The notes: generated by a model not told the origin, from the sequence alone. 26,612 nt of DNA from CBDUXT01 sp965371245 (GCA_965371245.1 CBDUXT010000079.1:1-26612), one strand, 5' to 3'. Positions 14,995-22,497 are shown, counted from the first letter of the stretch. A program made the numbers and translations.

Positions 14995-15220
14995 GTGCTC
15001 CGTGTCTTCGGAGTCGTGTTGCTTATGGGGTTGATAGGGACAAGCAAAGTACACGCGCAATGGGACCGCGGAGCAGTCCTGATCGGTGGTGACGATACCG
15101 ATGATCATTTCACGGAGGGCGGTGAGCACTACCTCAGGGAGGGCTTCAGTTTTCTCGGGGCGCATGTTACGAACGGCAATAAGATCGCGGTCTGCACCGG
15201 ATGCAACGAGCTGGGCGCGC
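14995..15220 (+). pseudogene. Truncated exported protein cut by an IS4-type element
   Basis: GTG 14995 opens a signal peptide (VLRVFGVVLLMGLIGTSKVH, then AQ) followed by WDRGAVLIGGDDTDDHFTEG and NGNKIAVCTGCNELGAHRA. I recall GGDDxDDH and CTGCN motifs from exported planctomycete proteins several hundred residues long. Here the resemblance stops near 15215, where the reversed IS4-type remnant starts. The open frame continues to 15456, but that part is the antisense of the transposase. The frame is open upstream into a PEP-CTERM-like tail. Confidence 0.5.
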
Positions 15221-15267
15221 ACCGCGCGACCCGCGAGAGTGTGGCCCCAAGAGTGATATCGGCGACG

Positions 15268-15989
15268 TGTGAGCGTGTCCGGCATCCGCTCCTAATCCTG
15301 GTTGGACATCCACGCCGGTCTGTGCGGACGTGTCCAAGTCATCAAGTGGTCGTCTTGGCCAAACGGAAACCAAGGCGAAGGTCGATGGCCCGCCGCTGGT
15401 GCAAGCGGACGCCGGTCTGGACGCCGACAAGCGAGAACATCGCCGGCATCATGTAAGAGCAGTAGTGGCGGTCGAAGACGGCCACGTCCCCTTTGCCGAA
15501 TGTATCCAGCATGCCGCGCAGCAGCGCATTTTCGCCGGTCTGCTTTCCTTGGCAGGGAGCGATGGCCACGTCGAGAACGCACGCCGTTGCCAGCGATATG
15601 ATCGTGCCAGCTCGGGCAATGGGGAACCCCACTCCCGGGATCTGCGAATGTAGCTGCGGGAACGCCTCTTGATTCTCCGGCGTGTCGTGCATGGCGAACG
15701 TAGACCCATCAACGAGTTTCGCGTGGCGGCCCTTCCACAACCAGGATTCGCCGGCGTCGCATTCCAATTGCCGCCCCGACTCGACCAACAGGCCTCGCAA
15801 CGCCGGGAGGCTCAGCTTGGCCCTGGCCCGACAATGATCGCCGGTGTCGCCCGATGAGTGCCATTCATCCTTGCACCCTTTGAGGATGTTGACCACTTGA
15901 TGAGGGTCGTCATGGAAGACACGCAGGCTGATCGTGCCGCCGCAGGCTGATCGTGCCGCCCGTCCGGGGTGATCTGTCGGTGCGGACAC
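15268..15989 (-). pseudogene. IS4-type transposase, frameshifted and truncated
   Basis: A DDE transposase remnant. The first catalytic aspartate is in LVDGSTFAMHDTPENQEAFP and the second in VAVFDRHYCSY. Near 15360 the frame shifts: LRLGFRLAK is followed in the next frame by GQDDHLMTWTRPHRPAWMSN, the expected continuation. A stop follows, then MPDTLT in a third frame. The glutamate-containing C-terminus is gone. The N-terminus is broken at a 19-bp tandem duplication (15923-15960). It is inactive, with no clear terminal inverted repeats. Confidence 0.8.
15923..15960. repeat. 19-bp perfect tandem duplication
   Basis: The sequence GCAGGCTGATCGTGCCGCC occurs twice back to back (15923-15941 and 15942-15960). 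It lies at the junction of the transposase remnant and the integrase-like remnant and, not being a multiple of three, shifts the frame. It may be a replication-slippage scar or a target-site duplication whose insert was lost. Confidence 0.85.
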
Positions 15990-16280
15990 GACCCTCGTCG
16001 TGCTGGATCAACGCATTGGCGATGTACGGAAGCGTCCGCTCCAAGTGGCCGTTGAGCGATGACCCATCCCGGACTATGATGTCTACCGAGTCGTCGTAGT
16101 GTTCGATGACCCACCGACGGTAGGCCGCTCGGATTCCCTGTAATCCTTCGTGAAGCGCTGCCGCCGGGCAGAACCGCTGGCGGTGCGGTACGACGTGTAG
16201 TATCGACCGGTCCCCGGCTCCGGTTTCTCGGAGAGCTTTGGAATGCGTTTCCTAGTTGCGGGTTTACCGTTTCTTGCCAA
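15961..16280 (-). pseudogene. Integrase-like N-terminal remnant with one frameshift
   Basis: It begins RKRIPKLSEKPEPGTGRYYT and RRQRFTKDYRESE, the opening of planctomycete site-specific integrases or related small proteins. Near 16120 the frame shifts and continues as AYRRWVIEHYDDSVDIIVRD and GSSLNGHLERTLPYIANALI, then QHDEGRVRTDRSPR. Both halves read well, so a single indel broke the gene. It runs into the 19-bp tandem duplication and the transposase remnant. The apparent TTG start at 16280 is weak, so the true 5' end is unclear. Confidence 0.55.
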
Positions 16281-16421
16281 TGCCCGAAGGGTCTTGGATA
16301 CTGGTTCTCGATGCGTCAGGACGGTGGCAACATAGAGGCAAGCATGGGCGATTTGAGGCCCGATCCGGCAACTTGACCAATTCGCGTCGAATTAGCGCAA
16401 GTGCTTTTCTGACAACACTTT

Positions 16422-16494
16422 GCGGGCGTAGCTCAATTGGTAGAGCATCAGCCTTCCAAGCTGAATGTTACGAGTTCGAGTCTCGTCGCCCGCT
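16422..16494 (+). tRNA. tRNA-Gly(UCC)
   Basis: A complete cloverleaf. The acceptor stem GCGGGCG pairs perfectly with CGCCCGC at 16487-16493. It has a D arm (GCTCAATTGGTAGAGC), an anticodon stem TCAGC/GCTGA with loop CTTCCAA (anticodon TCC), a T arm with TTCGAGT, and discriminator T at 16494. No CCA is encoded. It is probably functional. A truncated integrase starts about 120 bp downstream, so this tRNA may have served as an older integration site. Confidence 0.95.
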
Positions 16495-16570
16495 GTTTCG
16501 TAAATGCTCAGAGCGTAACGACTTGCGCTCACCCGCCATGTGCCGGCGCGGCTGTAACCAAAGGACGGAA

Positions 16571-16588
16571 ACGTATACCAACGTATAC
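16571..16588. repeat. Two ACGTATAC boxes, 10 bp apart
   Basis: ACGTATAC occurs at 16571-16578 and again at 16581-16588, one helical turn apart, 24 bp before the start of the truncated integrase. Each contains the palindrome GTATAC. This may be a regulator or recombinase site left from an island promoter. Confidence 0.4.
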
Positions 16589-16611
16589 GGGTCCATTTTG
16601 GAGGCCGCACC

Positions 16612-17067
16612 GTGGCGACAAGCACATCGAAGAGCACACCCAAACTACGCAAGCAAGAACGTAAGAAACGGCCGGACCTGGCGTTCGTCGTGTTGGCCGG
16701 ACAGAGGCACTACGTCGGGCCGTGGGGCTCGCCAGAGGCCCGCGAGCACTACGCACGCTTGATCCGCGAGTGGAACGGCAACGGTCAACAGCCGCTTGGA
16801 TCGTCGCCGGATATCGCCGTCAACGAGATCCTCGCGCGCTGGTGGATTCACGCCGGCAAGGCGTACACATCCCGCGAGCCGTCGAACTTCCGACCGATCC
16901 TGTCCGTGCTCGCCAAGATGTACGGCCGCACGCGGGCGGCGGACTTCGGTCCGCTCAAGCTGGACGTGGTCCGCGAGATCTTGATCGAAAAAGGCTTGAG
17001 CCGTGGATACATCAACGGCCAAGTCGGTCGCGCAAGGCACGTGTTTCGTTGGGCGGGTAGGGCATGA
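16612..17067 (+). pseudogene. Truncated tyrosine integrase (N-terminal and core-binding part)
   Basis: GTG 16612, with GGAGG seven bases upstream, opens 151 residues. The arm-like part (FVVLAGQRHYVGPWGSPEAR) is followed by a SAM-like core-binding domain (VNEILARWWIHAGKAYTSRE, FGPLKLDVVREILIEKGLSR and GYINGQVGRARHVFRWA). It stops in a REP-like GCGGGTAGGGCATGATCCGCC at about 17052, just where the catalytic domain should begin. All catalytic residues are missing. It is probably a dead island end between tRNA-Gly and the degenerate tRNA-Glu. Confidence 0.75.
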
Positions 17068-17164
17068 TCCGCCGAAAGGGGCACGCCCGCAGATTCAGGC
17101 GTGGCGATACACTAGCCCCCCGGCGCCGCCTTCGGTCCTCGCCTGCAACCAGCGGGTTCAAGCG

Positions 17165-17193
17165 TTGACGGCAGGCGAGGTTCTCGCTACCTT
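17165..17193 (+). promoter_or_regulatory. Possible promoter of the tRNA-Glu copy
   Basis: TTGACG (17165-17170), 17 bp, then TACCTT (17188-17193). It lies about 40 bp before the degenerate tRNA-Glu and could be its original promoter. A perfect 11-bp hairpin (17201-17226) lies between the two. Confidence 0.35.
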
Positions 17194-17200
17194 CCCCCGA

Positions 17201-17226
17201 CGCGATACCCGGCAGCGGGTATCGCG
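17201..17226. repeat. Perfect 11-bp hairpin before tRNA-Glu copy
   Basis: CGCGATACCCG (17201-17211), loop GCAG, CGGGTATCGCG (17216-17226). No T-run follows, so it is not a classical terminator. It ends 8 bp before the tRNA-like sequence. Confidence 0.6.
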
Positions 17227-17234
17227 GCACCACC

Positions 17235-17307
17235 GGCCCCATCGTCTAGTGGCCCAGGACACCGGCTATTCATGCCGGCAACAGGGGTTCGATTCCGCTT
17301 GGGGGTA
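17235..17307 (+). pseudogene. Degenerate tRNA-Glu(UUC)
   Basis: A full-length tRNA-Glu with three defects compared with the copy at the window start. The acceptor 5' strand GGCCCCA leaves a G-G mismatch and a G-T pair against TGGGGGT. The anticodon loop is TATTCAT, so the nearly universal U33 is A. The T stem has a G in place of C and loses a pair (CCGCT). It is probably nonfunctional. Its last 27 of 28 bases match the att core, and the flank after it (TTGGATCGTCACG) matches the flank of attR, so the two loci share ancestry. Confidence 0.7.
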
Positions 17308-17324
17308 GTCTTGGATCGTCACGC

Positions 17325-18307
17325 CTACGCGCGCTGGGATGAGGATCCCGTCGGGTATCGGTGACGCAGATCGAGCCACAGGCGCCGCAATCGGAATGGT
17401 GAAGGAGGCACCGTACGATCAAGAGTCTGGTTCAGCCGCGTGACGCTACGGTCAGTCCACTCGTCTGCATCCCTGGCGATCGCCGGTACGTTGATTCTGT
17501 TCGCGTAGCTGTTCACTTCTTTCAGGATTTCATCCGGCGACAATGTTTGTAGGTATCCGAGAGGACTGCGGCGTAGTAGAGGCGTCGCTTATCCTTCGCG
17601 CCGTCGTGCTTGGCGGCGTTATCGAGAAGATCACGCCAGCTCTTGTTCTCGCGCGCCACGCTCCGGAAGTAGTCCCGCGTCAGGATTCTGCGATCTTCCA
17701 GATACCGGATGAAGATTGACCGCCCGATCAGTGCATGGGCATGCTGGATCGACAGACCGTTGTCGAGGAGCTTTGCACGCACGGTGGCAAGGTCTCGAAT
17801 CAGGGCGTGATCTGCTCGGTTTTCAAAGCCGAAGCGACGCTCCTCGAACAGTCTCCCCGACTCGATTTGAGCGCGATGGTAATCCTTCAGTTCGACCTGG
17901 ACTTTGGCGGCTCGGCCGGCAACTTTCAGAAGACGGTCAGACGAAGATACGTCATCGTTTTCCCCGGCTGGCAACTGCGTCAGATCGAAAACCGACAGCT
18001 TTCCGGGCTGCGCGACGAACAGGAGCGGCGGGCGGGCCATACACCATGCCCGATTGAATAGTCGTCGCAGGTCCGCCTTCGCGGGTTCGTCCTTGACGAA
18101 GACGATGACCGGGTTGTCCTCGACGAAGAAGACCCGGTCTGCATCGAGCTTTCGAGCCAGCGAGAGCCAGCCGCCTCGCGTGACCCAATCGCTCCGATCC
18201 AGATCCCCCGGCGCATCGGTGGCCTGGAGCAGGTCTCCGCTCTTGAAATCAAGATCGGAGTAGGCTGCATCGAGAAGGTCAGCCGCGCTGTCTAGGCTCG
18301 TCGTCAT
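17325..18307 (-). pseudogene. Broken N-6 DNA methylase / type IIG-like gene
   Basis: From ATG 18307 about 260 residues read as the N-terminal part of a large restriction-modification methylase: DSAADLLDAAYSDLDFKSGD, then VFFVEDNPVIVFVKDEPAK, PPLLFVAQPGKLSVFDL and IGRSIFIRYLEDRRILTRDY. Near 17540 the frame shifts into GYLQTLSPDEILKEVNSYAN and IARDADEWTDRSVTRLNQTL, which ends at 17325. The central methylase motifs (DPACGSG, NPPY) are absent, so several hundred residues were deleted. A longer frame upstream to 18835 is only repeat DNA. The gene is dead. Confidence 0.7.
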
Positions 18308-18524
18308 CGAATAAAGCTCGGTCGAACCGCGCCTCGGTTCAAGCGCCAATCCTACACGCCTTCGGAGTGTGCCCCAAGTATGAAACCAGAACGATTTGAA
18401 AGGCGGATTCGGGGGCGGGGAAGTTGCTTTCCGGGAATGCCGGGCTGCACGTCTTGCCTGGCGATCGAACGGCGTTCCCGGGCTGTCAGCGGACGCGGCG
18501 GCTGGCCCGCGGAAGCCGTGACGT

Positions 18525-18609
18525 GGGTGCCACGGGTATGCGTAACCACCCGTGACTTGTCGTCGGTCGTCCTGCGCGGGCAAGCGAGCTTGCCGGTGGC
18601 ACTCGCCGC
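18525..18609. repeat. Dispersed double-hairpin repeat, copy B
   Basis: It aligns end to end with copy A at 11717-11802 (GGGTGCCACGGGTATGCGTA, CACCCGTGACTTGTCGTCGG and GGCAAGCGAGCTTGCCGG). The second palindrome is GGCAAGC facing GCTTGCC. It lies in a region with no intact gene. Confidence 0.7.
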
Positions 18610-19484
18610 GAATGGTCCCCGCGTCGCTCGGGCGGCGCTTTGGACGGCTCCGGTAAGGCTTATCGTGACATCGCCCGGCGCGTGAACCAGCCGGGGTTCG
18701 ACCATCGAGCCGGACTTCATCCGAACCCAGCCCACAAACCGCGAGCGTGCGAAGATCGATACGAGATGACCCCGCGCCTTGGGCATGTCCAGAATCAACA
18801 GCCCGTGTGGCGCGGGGAAGATCCGGCTTTGCCATGTGTTTGCCCAGCGCACCAAGAGCCGACGTGAGAGGCCGCCGGCGATCAAACCACGAAACAGCAT
18901 GGTTTCACCCGAGGCGGCGGAAAAGGAGAACCTCGGATGGAGCGAGAGCGAGCATCAGTCCGTAGCCCACATATCGGACGCTATGGAGTTGCAGTCCGGC
19001 TCGCCGCGGAATCTCCTTGACGTCGCGTCTTGGGCGCAACGTGTGATAGGCGAGAAGGAATGGAAGGCCGGCGCGCAGCAGGAGATTCGCCGCGACCGAT
19101 TCGGCGGCATTGACCGGCATCGTGGTTGGCGCGGTTCCTCTAATGAATCAGCTATCAACAGCAAGGAAGAAGGCATCGTGGTTGGCGTTACGCTCCCGAA
19201 ATGAACAACCGATAAAAAGGCCGCCTCGGTGAGTCGATGCATCATCCGCAGTCTGGTTCCCCATGCAATGCAGGCAGGAAGGACGATTCGTCCGCTATGG
19301 CGTCATTCGCAACGGCGACAGCAGGGTCGATCCCTCAATCGGAGCGCGGCGGCTCCGCTGGTCAGGTCGCGGGCGTTCGGCAGGTTGCCGGCAAGCCTCG
19401 ACATGGCATGGTCCCTCCTGGTCCACGCCATTATCGGCGACCCTCCATGTGAACCAAATCGCTTCAGAAAATTGTGCCATGTGC
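18610..19484. other. Gene-poor region of unrecognised remnants
   Basis: No intact gene is supported here. Several open frames exist on both strands, for example minus-strand 18905-19120 with LLLRAGLPFLLAYHTLRPRR, but none has a start signal or a family I know. A 16-bp direct repeat, GGCATCGTGGTTGGCG, occurs at 19116-19131 and 19172-19187. The region is probably decayed mobile DNA. Confidence 0.4.
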
Positions 19485-19513
19485 TTGACATAGGCCGCCG
19501 GAACCTATATCGT
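19485..19513 (+). promoter_or_regulatory. Possible promoter of the second PEP-CTERM-like gene
   Basis: TTGACA (19485-19490) is followed after 15 bp by TATATC (19506-19511), or after 17 bp by TATCGT (19508-19513). The -35 box is perfect, while the -10 is weak or poorly spaced. It lies about 50 bp before the start codon. Unlike the first PEP-CTERM gene, no sigma-54 site is seen. Confidence 0.35.
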
Positions 19514-19562
19514 CGTGTTGGAGCACTCGGGCAAGTCCCGGGTCGAAAGTCTCCACATCGTA

Positions 19563-20336
19563 ATGGGGGGTGAGAAGATTAAGGTCTCCAGGCTGCTGAT
19601 CGGTGTCGCCGTGATTGGGGCAACCCTTGCGCTCGGTGTGCCGGCGGTACGGGCGGACCTGACGGTGAACTCGTGGGACCTGCGGGTCGAGGCCAGGGAC
19701 GGCAACGGGGCCGGTACATCCGTGAATGATTCCACGGTCAGCAACACGTTCAACGAGACGCGCACTGCCATCCACGGCACGTCGTCAAGCAGTACCATAT
19801 ACAGTTTTAACTGGGGCGCCACCGGCGGCTCCTTCGACTGGGACTTCGATCACCAGCGCGCCGTCGCTGTCGATAGCTTTGCGCAGTCGACCGTGAGTAG
19901 CATCAATTTCACGGTTACGGGCGCGCCCATGCTCTACGACTTGTCCGGGGCGTATTCCATGTTCGACGATCAGCGGATCAGTGGGAGCGTTTCACTCTTC
20001 GACCGTACGGCCGGGTCGCCCACGCCAAGCCTGTTCACTTGGGTGCAAGAAAGCATGTTTTCTCCCAACGAATCATTTGTCGTCGGACAAGGCGGCGACG
20101 GCGACTTCACGGATGTTCTGTTTGGCGACCTGTCCGGGATGCTTCTGGCAGAACACACCTACGAGTTGTCCTACAACTTCTTTATCCGTGCCCATACGCT
20201 CGACGATTCTCCCGCCACCGCCGACGGTAACTTGCACTTTACCATTAACGCGCTCCCCGTCCCGACCCCAAGTGCCGCACTACTGGCCATGATGGGGCTG
20301 CCGCTCGTCGCCTGGTTCAAGCGACGCTTCGCGTAG
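19563..20336 (+). CDS. PEP-CTERM-like exported protein with VPTPSA motif (257 aa)
   Basis: The signal peptide is SRLLIGVAVIGATLALGVPA, then VRA. A beta-sandwich-like body follows, rich in S, T, D and G (NWGATGGSFDWDFDHQRAVA, DQRISGSVSLFDR). The tail is VPTPSAALLAMMGLPLVAW followed by FKRRFA: a proline-rich motif, a hydrophobic helix and basic residues, the three-part PEP-CTERM layout with PTPSA in place of PEP. It is probably handled by an exosortase or a variant. ATG 19563 has no clear Shine-Dalgarno; an upstream reading from 19515 adds an unlikely lead before the signal peptide. Confidence 0.8.
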   Translation: MGGEKIKVSRLLIGVAVIGATLALGVPAVRADLTVNSWDLRVEARDGNGAGTSVNDSTVSNTFNETRTAIHGTSSSSTIYSFNWGATGGSFDWDFDHQRAVAVDSFAQSTVSSINFTVTGAPMLYDLSGAYSMFDDQRISGSVSLFDRTAGSPTPSLFTWVQESMFSPNESFVVGQGGDGDFTDVLFGDLSGMLLAEHTYELSYNFFIRAHTLDDSPATADGNLHFTINALPVPTPSAALLAMMGLPLVAWFKRRFA

Positions 20337-20483
20337 GAAACTCCCCAAAGACATTCGTACTGAGAAAGCCGGTCGGATCGGATGAAGAGTGGCCCGCGAT
20401 CGAGTGCTTCGTGGCGCCTGCTCAAACCTGCCCAGGCCGTAGGCGCGGGCATGGCGGCTTGGAACAAGAAAGCGGGGCATGCA

Positions 20484-21116
20484 CTACCCCGTTGCACGGC
20501 CTCGGGATGGCGGGGTTTCGGTTGTGCCGCGCGCGTAGCCTCGCTCGGCCAATCGCTTGCCGGCCCGGGCGTACATCGGCTCGGTCATGCCTCGCCCGCC
20601 GCAGGCATCCACCCAGGCGTTGTAGAACCGAAAGAGCGAGCAAACGGTGATGGCGTCGTAAACGGCTTCGTCGCACCATCCGGTGGCTGTCAGCGCATCG
20701 ACATCGGCCTGGGTGATCGCCGTCGAGTGATCGTTGATCTTCTTGATGAAGGCGAACAGGGCCTTGTCCTTGGGCGGAATGGGCGCGGACTCGAAGTCTT
20801 TGAGGATGGCCGCGACCAACGCCTCGTTTCCGATCAACTCGGCCGCGACCGCGGCGTGCGTGCCCGCTCAGTAGGCACACTCGTTGATGCTCGAGGTGAA
20901 CGCGGCGATCAGTTCGCGCGTGCCCGCGGGAAGCGGCGACGGACCGCGCATGACCTCGTGCGTCAACTCGATCAGCGGGACGGTGTAGCTCGGCTTGAAG
21001 GCCGTCAGCCGCATGATGTGCGGAATGGGCAGACCTTCTTGCTTGAGCTCTTCAATCGCTGGGCCATGCGGTCCGCCCTCGGCGGCGTTCAGTCCACGAA
21101 GGTATAGGGGGTCCAT
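20484..21116 (-). CDS. AhpD/CMD-family selenoprotein candidate (in-frame TGA = Sec83)
   Basis: Two frames (21116-20871 and 20867-20484) are in phase and separated only by TGA at 20868-20870. Read through, they give a 210-residue carboxymuconolactone-decarboxylase/AhpD-type protein, the usual family length. The active site is E68, C80, Sec83 and H87 (RELIAAFTSSINECAY-U-AGTH), with the same spacing as E118-C130-C133-H137 of mycobacterial AhpD; Sec takes the place of the second cysteine. Conserved sequence continues after the TGA (PPKDKALFAFIKKIND, SLFRFYNAWVDACGGRGM). It is probably a peroxidase-like thiol/selenol enzyme. ATG 21116 lies 13 bp after the lipoprotein stop, so they form one operon. 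The alternative is a nonsense-mutated pseudogene, less likely given the SECIS-like hairpin. Confidence 0.82.
20842..20870 (-). promoter_or_regulatory. Bacterial SECIS-like stem-loop after in-frame TGA
   Basis: After TGA (20870-20868) come 12 bases, then GCCGC-GGTC-GCGGC (20855-20842), a perfect 5-bp stem with a GGUC loop. The E. coli fdhF SECIS has a GGUC in its apical loop at bases 22-25 counted from the U of UGA; here it is at 21-24. SelB is known to need the loop G and U of such hairpins. The hairpin lies inside the coding sequence, as bacterial SECIS elements do. Confidence 0.75.
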
Positions 21117-21129
21117 TGGTTCGTGCTTT

Positions 21130-22017
21130 CTATTCGCCCGAGACCACGGCGGCCGTCGGAGCGGCGGAGGCATTGGGGGTGACCCGGGACGTTTGTTCTC
21201 GCCGACGCCTGGCGATGTAGGCGCGCATCATGGTTCGTACGTCGTACGACTTGTCATGCATCGCGGCGATGACGTCTTCGCGTGCTTTCGGGCCGGCGAC
21301 CGTGCGGTACCAACCCTCGGCCATGATCTTCATGCCTTTTTCGTTGGGATGGAGCTCATCGGCGTCGAACACGTCGGGGAAGCCGTCGCGCGTCAGCGTC
21401 CAGACGTCGGGGCCTTGGTAGACGAAGGGATGGCCTCGCTCCATCAAGGCGGCAAGCGCTATGCGTTCGTTGCCCACCTCCGGCTCGACGGGCTTCTTGT
21501 AAATGTGCATCCCGTAGTACACCTTGTCGATTCCGAGTGCATTCAGACGAACGGCCAGCTTCTCCAGGGCGTCGGCGCCGATGCGGATGCCCTCGGTGTC
21601 GTCCGCCGACTTGACGGGTCCGCGAAGATCGCGTGTGAACTGGAGTGATTGTTGACACAGCGCGACCTTCGCCTCGGGGGCGTCGCCGCGCAGGCGAGCA
21701 TCGGGTCCGAAGTAGTCCGCCAGCATCGGCGTGATGGTGCGGTTATACGTTTCGGAGCCGGGCTCGCCGATCCAGCGCTCCACGGCTGCCCCGCCGACGA
21801 CGGCGTTGAGCACGTGGTAGACGCGTTTGCCGCCGCTGTGGTCGTCGAGCATTTCCTGAAGCATGTCGGGCCAGGCGTAGGAAGTGGAGTAGCCGACGAT
21901 CAGGAACGATTGCTCACGCCCATCCAGGAGCGACGGTGAGGTTGCGCAACCGGTTAGGTGTGCGATGAACAGGGCCGACAGCGAGATGGTCACGAGGCGA
22001 CGAATCAGTCGGGTCAT
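21130..22017 (-). CDS. SGNH-hydrolase-like lipoprotein (295 aa)
   Basis: The N-terminus is a lipoprotein signal (RRLVTISLSALFIAHLTGC, lipobox LTGC with C24), so the protein would be anchored in the envelope. FLIVGYSTSYAWPDMLQEML stands where SGNH enzymes have block I, and DELHPNEKGMKIMAEGWYR matches block V with its Asp and His. Block I reads GYS rather than GDS, so activity is uncertain. ATG 22017 has GGAG eight bases upstream. It precedes the selenoprotein gene by 13 bp on the same strand and is probably cotranscribed. Confidence 0.75.
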   Translation of the reverse strand: MTRLIRRLVTISLSALFIAHLTGCATSPSLLDGREQSFLIVGYSTSYAWPDMLQEMLDDHSGGKRVYHVLNAVVGGAAVERWIGEPGSETYNRTITPMLADYFGPDARLRGDAPEAKVALCQQSLQFTRDLRGPVKSADDTEGIRIGADALEKLAVRLNALGIDKVYYGMHIYKKPVEPEVGNERIALAALMERGHPFVYQGPDVWTLTRDGFPDVFDADELHPNEKGMKIMAEGWYRTVAGPKAREDVIAAMHDKSYDVRTMMRAYIARRRREQTSRVTPNASAAPTAAVVSGE

Positions 22018-22353
22018 CAGTTGGGCTCCATCGGTTGCGGCGCCGCACGCGGCGAGCCCGGCGGGGGCTAGCGCCGCATGTCGATTCCAAAGTAACGCTA
22101 CGTATGCTCCGGCCACCCGGTCGGTCGCTTGCGGTTCTCGCCGGGGAGAAGTTCACACCCCCAAAGCCGTCCGGCTCCCATCGGAACCCTTGTTGCGGCG
22201 TAGACGCGAACTACGGTGATGAACTCTCCGCCAAGACGGCCGGTCTGTCAAGACGGTCCTTCCGAGCCGCGATTGTGAGGAAGCGGTTGCCTGGGGAAGG
22301 ACCGACGCTCGTCTGCCCGCTCCCTGACGGTCGCGGCTCGGATCACACATCGC

Positions 22354-22443
22354 TTGGTGGGTGGCCCACCTCTTTAGAGGTGGGGGAGTCGAATCCGGTA
22401 CGCGATTCGCGTCCCCCACGGCTAAAGCCATGGGCCACCCAAC
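22354..22443. repeat. Nested palindromic repeat of about 90 bp
   Basis: The outer arms GGGTGGCCCA (22359-22368) and TGGGCCACCC (22431-22440) enclose inner arms GTGGGGGA and TCCCCCAC and a core CGAATC facing GATTCG. TTTAGAGG and GGCTAAAGCC are also seen. The sequence just left (GACGGTCGCGGCTC, 22327-22340) is a phrase I associate with planctomycete intergenic repeats. It lies between two minus-strand genes and may act as a terminator for the S9-FGE gene. The remaining 22118-22497 has no gene. Confidence 0.65.
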
Positions 22444-22497
22444 CTGATGCCCGCGGCTCAGAGGCGAGGGAAGTCGTATTGCCCACGCAGCGCGGCG

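Noticed and set aside
14995..15456. Full 153-codon plus-strand gene
   Set aside because: Its last 80 codons are the reverse of the IS4-type transposase, so the real gene is only the first 75 or so codons.
15961..16280. Programmed frameshift in the integrase-like gene
   Set aside because: No slippery sequence or stimulating structure was seen, and the gene also lacks its 3' end, so simple decay is enough.
17522..18835. A 437-residue gene from the most upstream start
   Set aside because: The first 176 codons cover the dispersed repeat and have no domain. Methylase-like sequence begins at ATG 18307.
20422..20880. Overlapping minus-strand frame covering the selenoprotein 3' half
   Set aside because: It is a shadow frame without a family signature, rich in Arg and Gly as expected for out-of-frame GC-rich DNA.
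20484..21173. Two separate short genes, or a nonsense-mutated pseudogene, instead of one selenoprotein
   Set aside because: The frames are in phase, the stop is TGA exactly at an active-site Cys, sequence on both sides is conserved-looking, and a GGUC hairpin follows at the right distance.
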